Source: JBAYNS01 sp041678625
Lineage (GTDB): Bacteria > Patescibacteriota > Gracilibacteria > Peribacterales > Peribacteraceae
Assembly: GCA_041678625.1 (NCBI GenBank)
Contig: JBAYNS010000089.1
Location: forward strand, 1-5,356
Direction of reading: 5' to 3'
Length of the DNA stretch: 5,356 nucleotides
Below the pieces are notes generated by a model that worked only from the letters and a program-made list of their open reading frames with translations, searched no databases and was not told the DNA's origin. The translations under genes and the position numbers were made by a program. Positions 1 to 4,380 of the stretch are shown piece by piece. Each line of letters begins with the position of its first letter. The first letter of the stretch is position 1.

Positions 1-17
1 CCAAAGCGAGGAATTCT

Positions 18-392
18 TCATGGTCTTGCCTCTCCGATTCTTCGTAACTTCGTTTCAAGGGCGGTGACTTTTGTCTGCAATTTCTCCTTTGCCATTTCCC
101 GATGGCGAACCTCTGCGGTGTAATCGTCGCGGATTTCTTTCGAGAAATTGACCAGCTCTTCGCCTTCCCGCTTCATTTCTTCCTGAAACTTTCGTTCCTT
201 GTCCGCATTGGTTCTCACCTGATGTTGCTTCTCCTTTTCCGTGGTTGAGAGATTTGCAGCTTCAGAACGCTTTTCAACGTCCCTGCGCGCCTGCCGTACT
301 CCCCGCGCACCCTTTCGTTCACGATTGAGCCGGTCCTCATTGGAAACAATGGCGGTAATTCGCGACTGCAGTGCCGTAATGTCATCTGTCAT
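18..392 (-). CDS. Small charged coiled-coil protein of unknown function (124 aa)
   Basis: I do not recognise a family. The protein is 124 residues, almost entirely charged and polar, with dense Glu, Lys, Arg and Gln in heptad-like spacing from about residue 10 to 118, so one long helix or coiled coil is expected. No signal peptide, membrane segment or cysteine is visible, so it is probably cytoplasmic and may be structural or an oligomerising partner. The start was chosen at 392 (MTDDITAL) because the longer frame back to 611 would run into the upstream membrane-protein gene and adds a Cys/Arg-rich stretch of non-coding character. The 20 nt before this ATG are 16/20 pyrimidine with no Shine-Dalgarno, like its neighbours. 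It begins 44 bp after the DUF5671 gene and is probably the last gene of the same unit. It ends in TGA, the only TGA stop among the complete genes here. Confidence 0.72.
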   Translation of the reverse strand: MTDDITALQSRITAIVSNEDRLNRERKGARGVRQARRDVEKRSEAANLSTTEKEKQHQVRTNADKERKFQEEMKREGEELVNFSKEIRDDYTAEVRHREMAKEKLQTKVTALETKLRRIGEARP

Positions 393-436
393 AGTGAGGG
401 AAGGAAAAGTTTGTCGGATGTAGAGAGGCGCATGAT

Positions 437-1387
437 TTACCGCACAGGAACGGGTACTTTCATCATTGGCGGATACAGATCCGGATCGATCGTGCGGTCG
501 AAGCAGGCATGACCTATGTCGTGTGACCAGACATCGTTTTTTGCTCCGTACGGATCGACAGGTCGCGTAGGCTGTGCACCGGCCTCGCTCTGCGTCAGGA
601 ACGTAGCACACAGTTGGAACGAAAGATTTCCCGTGGTGCTGTATTCGTATGCCACGCCCGATTCAGGATCCACAGGTGGAATGTAACCGCTGATTTCGTC
701 ACGCAATGCTGCAAGGTTTGGAGGCAGTTGCTCCTTGCTCTGCCAGTAATTGATGATCTGCCATTGTACCGAGGAGAGATCATCCACTCGCCGCTGATCA
801 AACTGTCGCTGACGTTCGGCGAATGGTGAACCGACGAAGAAGAATCCGGCGACGATGGAAACGCTCGTCAGGGCAATGGATGTCCAGACAAAGAGGCGCA
901 TGAACGAATTCTGTGTTGCAAGTTGCGTCTGACGAAGGTTCCATCCGTAATAGAGGAATACCGAACCCGCGATCATCAAGACCGCCAGAATTTTCAGAAT
1001 AAATCGCACGGATAGTCCGCCGTTCAGAAGCTGATAGACAAGGGTGACGAGATCACCGACGATGACGAGAGCTGTAAGAAAAATCGTGAAGTACAAAAGC
1101 CATTTTCTCATCTTGAGTTCGCGCGTTTCCGGATTTGTTTTCAGCTCGCGTTGCAGTTTCCACATGAGCAGCACATAGCACGGAAATACGATGACAAGAA
1201 TTGCAAGAGGCCAGCGGAGCGTCGCGCGCGCATACTGTCCATAGTCGTAGTTCAGTACATCGGGATACGCAATGTTGATGTACTGGAACAGTACGGACCC
1301 GAGACTGATTACGCAGATATACAGGAAGATAATGGCAAGCAACTGGAGAAATACATCTCGAGGACCGGTGTGAGCTGAAGGATTCAT
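437..1387 (-). CDS. DUF5671-type five-helix membrane protein with a pseudopilin-like C-terminal domain
   Basis: This 316-residue integral membrane protein has five clear hydrophobic segments, at about residues 12-38, 58-78, 96-121, 127-149 and 163-186. A soluble C-terminal domain follows (about 190-316). The N-terminal half reads like DUF5671, a family I associate with candidate-phyla bacteria; its function is unknown. The tail has a helix (VQWQIINYW, around 207-215) followed by LPPNLAAL, a Pro-Asp-Pro turn and a Tyr-Glu-Tyr strand. That order resembles the globular part of type II secretion/pilin major subunits, and two cysteines (260, 295) could form a disulfide if the tail is outside the cell. 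The ATG at 1387 directly precedes the hydrophobic N-terminus; its leader contains no G and no Shine-Dalgarno. It lies 49 bp after the GlsB-like gene and 44 bp before the coiled-coil gene. Family assignment is from recall; the pilin-like resemblance is inference. Confidence 0.85.
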   Translation of the reverse strand: MNPSAHTGPRDVFLQLLAIIFLYICVISLGSVLFQYINIAYPDVLNYDYGQYARATLRWPLAILVIVFPCYVLLMWKLQRELKTNPETRELKMRKWLLYFTIFLTALVIVGDLVTLVYQLLNGGLSVRFILKILAVLMIAGSVFLYYGWNLRQTQLATQNSFMRLFVWTSIALTSVSIVAGFFFVGSPFAERQRQFDQRRVDDLSSVQWQIINYWQSKEQLPPNLAALRDEISGYIPPVDPESGVAYEYSTTGNLSFQLCATFLTQSEAGAQPTRPVDPYGAKNDVWSHDIGHACFDRTIDPDLYPPMMKVPVPVR

Positions 1388-1436
1388 ATTTGAGTAGGAA
1401 TGGAATTAGTAGTGTTTTTCCCTCAGAGAGGAGGCA

Positions 1437-1679
1437 TTACGCGTGTTTCAGCATACGAAGAACGGCAATGAGCACAATGGCACCGATGACGGCCATGCCG
1501 ATGGAGCCGAGCGTTCCATACGCGGTAATGCCGAGGAGACGAAACAGATAACCACCGATGAATGAGCCGACAATTCCAACAACGATGTCACCCACGATGC
1601 CGTACCCGCCGCTTCCCATGATCAAGCCTGCAAGCCACCCAGCGATGAAGCCGATGAGGAGGAACCAAAGAATGTCCAT
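1437..1679 (-). CDS. GlsB/YeaQ/YmgE-family small membrane protein (Transglycosylase-associated)
   Basis: This 80-residue, very hydrophobic protein has three predicted membrane helices (about 3-22, 27-49 and 56-76). Its glycine pattern is characteristic of the family: AGWLAGLIMGSGG (13-25), then GIVGDIVVGIVGSFIGGYLF (27-46). Family members occur throughout bacteria, are often stress-associated, and have no firmly established biochemical role. The length equals the usual 80-85 residues, so the gene looks intact. The ATG at 1679 is preceded by a CCCTCCC tract rather than a Shine-Dalgarno; 17 of the 20 nt before it are pyrimidine. It follows the SLH gene by 32 bp and precedes the DUF5671 gene by 49 bp, consistent with co-transcription of envelope genes. 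The family call is secure; the physiological role is not. Confidence 0.93.
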   Translation of the reverse strand: MDILWFLLIGFIAGWLAGLIMGSGGYGIVGDIVVGIVGSFIGGYLFRLLGITAYGTLGSIGMAVIGAIVLIAVLRMLKHA

Positions 1680-1711
1680 AAGGGAGGGTTAGTAAAAGAA
1701 ACATGTACTTA

Positions 1712-2512
1712 CTATTGAGATCTACGTGAGCTATTTTGAACTTCTGCCGTTGCGACAATCGAACGACGGCTTGGCCTGTTATAGGTATTCGTGATGACGG
1801 GTGGTTTTGATGTAGTGGCAACCGGTGCCGTGATACTTCTGAGGTACAGCGAGTTTGTTGCTTGGTTGAATCCCATATTTGTTTTTTGGGTTGAATCCAC
1901 TTTCAGACGATAGACAATTTGTGCCATATCGGCGCGCGATAACGTCTGATTCACACGTCTGATATTCGCAGGAATGGCATGCAGATCGGAAAGTCTTTGC
2001 ACGTAGGGGCGGAACCAGAATTCTCCCTTTTGGTATTCAGCAATACCCATGCTGAACACATTGGAGATGATCTTGGCGGCCTCCACGAAGTTGATGGAAT
2101 CCGCAGGGTGGAACGTACCGTCCGGATAGCCATCAATAATCTTCTTGGTTTTTGCGAAACAAATATTTTCCGCGTACCAGGCATTTTTTGACACATCGGA
2201 GAAGAAGACCGTCTTTGCCGTATCAGATATATTTGTTTTCACGCAGTCTCCCATGCCATTGGTGTCCAAGATAAAAGGGTTGATGATAAATTCTACAAAT
2301 TCTGCACGATTGATGATCGCGTCCGGTTTGAATCTGCCATCCATGTACCCTTTGACCACATTCTGCGTGCGGAGATATTCAATGGCCTGATAATCTGCAC
2401 TGTTTGTAGGAACATCGGTGAATGGCTTCTGAGAAAATGCCGTGGTCTGTGCAAAAGCTGTGCCGGCGAAGAATATTGAGCCAATGATGAGGAGAGATCT
2501 GAGAATAATCAT
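1712..2512 (-). CDS. Exported SLH-domain (S-layer homology) surface protein
   Basis: This 266-residue protein begins with a classical signal peptide: basic residue at 5, hydrophobic core 6-18, and a predicted signal peptidase I site after AFA (19-21). SLH repeat 1 spans about 31-77 (FTDVP, then GYMDGRFKPD and NRAEF). SLH repeat 2 spans about 104-150 (FSDVS, WYAENI, DGYPDGTFHP). A third, degenerate repeat spans about 165-203 (FRPYVQRL, LSRADMAQIVYRL). SLH triplets normally bind secondary cell-wall polymers and anchor proteins to a monoderm surface. Residues 205-266 form a Ser/Thr/Pro/Arg-rich tail with no recognisable domain. Cys90 and Cys118 could pair outside the cell. The start at 2512 was preferred over an in-frame ATG at 2590 because it puts the signal peptide at the N-terminus and avoids overlapping the microprotein gene. 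Its leader is 19/20 pyrimidine. Confidence 0.92.
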   Translation of the reverse strand: MIILRSLLIIGSIFFAGTAFAQTTAFSQKPFTDVPTNSADYQAIEYLRTQNVVKGYMDGRFKPDAIINRAEFVEFIINPFILDTNGMGDCVKTNISDTAKTVFFSDVSKNAWYAENICFAKTKKIIDGYPDGTFHPADSINFVEAAKIISNVFSMGIAEYQKGEFWFRPYVQRLSDLHAIPANIRRVNQTLSRADMAQIVYRLKVDSTQKTNMGFNQATNSLYLRSITAPVATTSKPPVITNTYNRPSRRSIVATAEVQNSSRRSQ

Positions 2513-2519
2513 GGAAACG

Positions 2520-2536
2520 GGGGGAAAGAAAAAGAG
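2520..2536 (-). promoter_or_regulatory. Pyrimidine tract in the leader of the SLH gene
   Basis: On the minus strand this reads CTCTTTTTCTTTCCCCC and ends 7 nt before the SLH start codon, where a Shine-Dalgarno would normally sit. It matches the tract before the microprotein gene at 16 of 17 positions. No G-rich ribosome-binding site is present. A role in translation initiation or mRNA processing is inferred only from position and repetition. Confidence 0.5.
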
Positions 2537-2556
2537 AACGGTACTAAAAAATTGAG

Positions 2557-2688
2557 TTACTTTTTGGTGTTGATCTTCACATGATCGCACGTGCAGGACA
2601 GACCGCAGTCATCGCACATTGGTTTGCCGCAATGGTCGCAGAGTATCATGTTCAGATGGGCGCACTTGCCGGTTGTTTTTTTATCCAT
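2557..2688 (-). CDS. Cys/His-rich zinc-binding microprotein (43 aa)
   Basis: This small gene lies in a different frame from a longer, unconvincing overlapping frame. It encodes 43 residues starting MDKKTTGKCAHLNMILCDHC. Seven cysteines (9, 17, 20, 25, 28, 32, 34) and three histidines (11, 19, 36) fall in paired C-x2-C and C-x-C spacings, so it very probably binds one or two zinc ions as a ribbon or treble-clef-like knuckle. There is no signal peptide, so it is presumably cytoplasmic. The family is unknown to me; binding of nucleic acid or protein is a guess from fold type. Support for it being real includes the non-random Cys/His pattern, a clean ATG and TAA, and a leader tract almost identical to that of the SLH gene 44 bp downstream. 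It is likely the first gene of the envelope unit. Confidence 0.75.
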   Translation of the reverse strand: MDKKTTGKCAHLNMILCDHCGKPMCDDCGLSCTCDHVKINTKK

Positions 2689-2694
2689 AGAAGT

Positions 2695-2711
2695 GGGGGA
2701 AAGAGAAAGAG
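2695..2711 (-). promoter_or_regulatory. Pyrimidine tract in the leader of the microprotein gene
   Basis: On the minus strand this reads CTCTTTCTCTTTCCCCC and ends 6 nt before the microprotein ATG. It is the second copy of the tract before the SLH gene, with one mismatch (position 2705 against 2530). The shared spacing to the start codon supports both the microprotein start and a functional leader element. Confidence 0.5.
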
Positions 2712-2718
2712 TGCTCTT

Positions 2719-2724
2719 TTTATA
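2719..2724 (-). promoter_or_regulatory. Candidate -10 element upstream of the microprotein/envelope unit
   Basis: TATAAA on the minus strand lies 31-36 nt upstream of the microprotein ATG and would give a leader of roughly 24 nt. It sits in the loop and right-arm edge of a short palindrome (CTCTT at 2714-2718, AAGAG at 2724-2728). No convincing -35 hexamer is seen at 16-18 bp, so confidence is low. Confidence 0.3.
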
Positions 2725-3007
2725 AGAGACGCATTGTCCGTCGCGTCGCAGACTGGATTACACCAGTGCTGGTACGGATAGGGAAAATATTCTGATGAAT
2801 GGCAGGGAACCACGATTGCACAAGGTGCGAGAATCGCCGGACGGATCGATGTGAAGAATGGTGGGAACGACAGGTATGCATATATGTATAGGTGAAAGAG
2901 GTACCACAATGGGCGCATGTGAAAATTACGCAAGCATGGGCGAATACACGAAGTAGCCGGGTTTTCTGCCCCGCTGCGTTGTTTTGGACGACGGGTAACT
3001 TTTTTGT

Positions 3008-3838
3008 TTATAGAGACCAACTGGTCAGAAAGTTCATCGGCATCAATTCGATAATGTTGAGTGCCTGCAGCTCGGGATCAAGCGACCGGTGGTTGTACTT
3101 CCATTCCAGTTCTTTCAGGTAGAATTCCGTGTTCTTCTTCCAGATACCGCGATGGCTCCGCACCCGTTCCTGAATCCATGCCCACAATCGATCGGCGCCG
3201 TCATTTGCCTGGGCATCCGTTCCGAATCGATGAAGCTTGCCACAACAGATGAAACCGGCGTATCCCGCGAAGCGTTCCGACGTTTTTTCCTCAGAACCAA
3301 GCACTTTGAAGTACAGAACGGCTTCGTCGTCTTTCAGCGGATCAATGTACACTTCGCCCGTCTGGCGGAACTGCACGCCGAATACAGGAGTATTCTTGTC
3401 TGCGATACGCATTTTGTTCTTGCACCATCGGCAGCGTGATTTGTCGTGGGGAACGTAGATATCTATGTCGGGTTCCGAGATAATTTTAATTTTCTCCGCC
3501 GGCAGGCTTTTTTCCACAATCAGCCGGCGGAAGTGGTTGTAGTAGTTGGCCACGAGCCGGTAACGGTGATGCGTCAGCTGTGAGGTCTTGTTCTGAGAAA
3601 AGTCGAGGCAAAAACCAAGAAGGATTTCGGCGCATTGTTGGAGCTTCTTTTCTTCCGTCATTTTGTGGATACGGAACTTCTTACCGCAGACTGTGCATTT
3701 TCTGCGTCCGTCTCCCAACACGTTCAGTCTCGTACGGACCTGACAGTACGGGCAAATTAAGTGACGGGAGGCGTCACTTTGCGTGGGACGCACTTTCTCC
3801 TTGAGGTGCGGTAGGAGGGAATCCGCGTTGATAATCAT
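3008..3838 (-). CDS. IS1595/ISXO2-like transposase-family protein with non-canonical catalytic residues, possibly domesticated
   Basis: This 276-residue protein starts with a zinc ribbon (C29-x2-C32 ... C48-x2-C51) and a helical, probably DNA-binding segment (about 61-110). An RNase H-like core follows, recognisable by TPVFGV (150-155) and by the C-terminal block around 219-251, which ends FYLKELEWKYNHR, a hallmark of ISXO2/IS1016 transposases. Those enzymes use a D-D-E/N-K set. By my hand alignment, the first Asp is kept (124 or 126), the second (Asp of the usual TDGW.AY) is Glu188, the third (Glu of IESFW) is Asp216, and the following Lys is Gln223. Two extra Cys groups (136/139 and 198/199, near His203) may form a second zinc site. 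The reading frame is undamaged and I found no flanking terminal inverted repeats. Together these suggest a domesticated or non-mobile protein, though an active variant remains possible. The ATG at 3838 follows a 17/20 pyrimidine leader. Confidence 0.82.
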   Translation of the reverse strand: MIINADSLLPHLKEKVRPTQSDASRHLICPYCQVRTRLNVLGDGRRKCTVCGKKFRIHKMTEEKKLQQCAEILLGFCLDFSQNKTSQLTHHRYRLVANYYNHFRRLIVEKSLPAEKIKIISEPDIDIYVPHDKSRCRWCKNKMRIADKNTPVFGVQFRQTGEVYIDPLKDDEAVLYFKVLGSEEKTSERFAGYAGFICCGKLHRFGTDAQANDGADRLWAWIQERVRSHRGIWKKNTEFYLKELEWKYNHRSLDPELQALNIIELMPMNFLTSWSL

Positions 3839-3877
3839 CTGGGAGCGGAAGAGAGAGACTTCGATGGGGTATCATAG

Positions 3878-3897
3878 TCCTTTCCATGCAGAAAGGA
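3878..3897 (-). other. Hairpin at the predicted 5' end of the transposase-like mRNA
   Basis: A perfect 7-bp stem (TCCTTTC/GAAAGGA) encloses a 6-nt loop. Its outer edge coincides with the transcription start expected from the TATAAT at 3904-3909. An alternative outer pairing, GATAC (3896-3900) with GTATC (3869-3873), is also available. It could stabilise the transcript 5' end or switch between two folds; this is inference. Confidence 0.45.
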
Positions 3898-3903
3898 TAC
3901 AAA

Positions 3904-3931
3904 ATTATATTTTGTCGACAAAATTTCATAA
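3904..3931 (-). promoter_or_regulatory. Promoter of the transposase-like gene
   Basis: On the minus strand a perfect TATAAT (3909-3904) follows a 16-bp spacer after a weak -35-like TTATGA (3931-3926). Expected transcription starts near 3897, giving a leader of about 59 nt before the ATG at 3838. The weak -35 and the palindrome that fills the spacer suggest regulated expression. Confidence 0.55.
3909..3924. promoter_or_regulatory. Perfect 16-bp palindrome, candidate operator
   Basis: The sequence ATTTTGTCGACAAAAT is perfectly self-complementary and lies between the -35 and -10 elements of the transposase-like promoter, sharing one base with the -10. Symmetric sites of this size in a promoter spacer are typical of dimeric repressors. 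The cognate regulator is not identified in the window; autoregulation by the transposase-like protein is one possibility. Confidence 0.55.
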
Positions 3932-4040
3932 TGTTTCTTGAGGACTATTTTATACATCTCCAAACGTTTCCAGCGATGGAGTTTCCGTTTGGATTTGGAT
4001 CATGTGCGCTACGACGTACCCCGGGATTATTTATGGCAGA

Positions 4041-4117
4041 GTAGTTGATGAGAGGATGCCGTGGCGTAGTCCCGCGTACGCGGGACGAGACGAAGGAAAT
4101 CCCTCCTCCTCAACTAC
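4041..4117. repeat. REP/MITE-like 77-nt imperfect palindrome with perfect 18-bp core
   Basis: The ends are exact inverted repeats (GTAGTTGA at 4041-4048, TCAACTAC at 4110-4117). The arms continue with similarity for about 17-19 nt, allowing one mismatch and two bulges. Nearly concentric with them is a perfect 18-bp palindrome, GTCCCGCGTACGCGGGAC (4069-4086). This nested architecture is typical of repetitive extragenic palindromes or miniature mobile elements. There is no T-tract for a terminator. Whether it is repeated elsewhere cannot be seen here. Confidence 0.6.
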
Positions 4118-4304
4118 GTAAAATCGTTCGCAGAGCCGCGATCACCTGGTATTGCCACAAACCTCCAAAGAACCCCGAGGATTTGGTTCTAAATGTCATG
4201 TTCTTTCCACAGCGCTCGGGGGGAGCGGCATAGCCAGCTACTTCATCCTTTTTAAGACAAAAAACAGCTTCTATTGACCATTCTAAAGTAGTGAGAATTC
4301 CCAC
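4110..4304 (-). CDS. Unassigned small reading frame, doubtful
   Basis: A 64-codon frame starting GTG at 4304 and ending TGA at 4110 inside the right arm of the 77-nt palindrome. The product has no clear domain; it contains an aromatic/glycine-rich stretch (GFFGGLWQYQ) and several basic residues near the C-terminus. The start is not preceded by the pyrimidine tract seen for other minus-strand genes. The DNA beneath has several short inverted repeats (AGAACC/GGTTCT at 4169-4190; CCCCGAG/CTCGGGG at 4173-4221; CGCTC/GAGCG at 4213-4227). It may be the remnant of a mobile element or a structured non-coding region rather than a gene. Confidence 0.2.
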   Translation of the reverse strand: MGILTTLEWSIEAVFCLKKDEVAGYAAPPERCGKNMTFRTKSSGFFGGLWQYQVIAALRTILRS

Positions 4305-4314
4305 AAAAATACCC

Positions 4315-4342
4315 TTGCAATTCCACTTTAGATCCCTAGAAT
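4315..4342 (+). promoter_or_regulatory. Sigma70-type promoter of the adaptor gene
   Basis: TTGCAA (4315-4320), a 16-bp spacer and TAGAAT (4337-4342) match the consensus at 4 of 6 and 5 of 6 positions. Transcription would begin near 4349, leaving a leader of about 31 nt before ATG 4381. ACTTTAGA inside the spacer (4325-4332) is an exact inverted copy of 4282-4289 upstream, which could be a paired regulatory site. Confidence 0.5.
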
Positions 4343-4358
4343 GTTCTTTCTTCTAATT

Positions 4359-4375
4359 GTTAGTTCATCTAACTA
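4359..4375 (+). other. Small inverted repeat in the adaptor leader
   Basis: GTTAG/CTAAC (4359-4363 and 4369-4373), or in an overlapping register TAGTT/AACTA, form a 5-bp stem with a 5-nt loop ending within 10 nt of the adaptor ATG. It could influence translation initiation, but a stem this short may be chance. Confidence 0.25.
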
Positions 4376-4380
4376 TCTAT

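Larger units (their letters stand above)
2689..3007. other. Intergenic region between transposase-like gene and microprotein gene
   Basis: This 319-bp stretch has no convincing gene; the 122-residue frame crossing it (3020-2652, minus) has no recognisable features and overlaps the microprotein in another frame. It holds the microprotein leader and its candidate -10, a small hairpin at 2752-2767 (ACTGG/CCAGT, 6-nt loop), an AT-rich alternating stretch near 2876-2892, and a weak hairpin at 2955-2975 downstream of the transposase-like gene. No IS-type terminal repeat was found in it. Confidence 0.6.
3839..4380. other. Structured divergent intergenic region (542 bp)
   Basis: This region separates the leftward transposase-like gene from the rightward adaptor gene and has no secure protein gene. 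From left to right it carries the transposase leader with a 5' hairpin, a promoter with an embedded perfect palindrome, an imperfect 77-nt palindrome, an unassigned 64-codon minus frame with several short inverted repeats, and the adaptor promoter. Base composition swings sharply, from very AT-rich near 3900-3960 to GC-rich near 4055-4090, then AT-rich after 4240. Confidence 0.7.

Noticed and set aside
18..20. TGA read as glycine (Gracilibacteria/Absconditabacteria code)
   Set aside because: All genes reach expected lengths under the standard code without internal TGA, and the base composition is not the low-GC type expected of recoded lineages.
393..611. N-terminal extension of the coiled-coil gene up to 611
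   Set aside because: It overlaps the DUF5671 coding region, has non-coding composition rich in Cys, Arg and Ser, and the ATG at 392 has a leader matching its neighbours.
1412..1436. Short stem CCTC/GAGG between the GlsB-like and DUF5671 genes as a terminator
   Set aside because: Only four pairs, and in the transcribed direction it is followed by an A-run rather than a T-run.
2513..2590. Upstream start at 2590 for the SLH gene
   Set aside because: It would bury the signal peptide and overlap the microprotein gene; the ATG at 2512 gives a textbook signal peptide.
2876..2892. AT-rich alternating tract as a second promoter for the microprotein unit
   Set aside because: TATACA/TATATG-like hexamers occur, but no matching -35 element is present and it lies about 190 bp from the gene; it may be simple sequence.
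2955..2975. Hairpin AGCCGGG/CCCCGCT as a terminator for the transposase-like gene
   Set aside because: The stem has an internal mismatch and no T-run follows on the minus strand, so it is not a canonical intrinsic terminator.
2652..3020. 122-residue minus-strand frame
   Set aside because: It has no domain, no membrane or signal logic, and its end overlaps the microprotein gene, which has a much stronger residue pattern.
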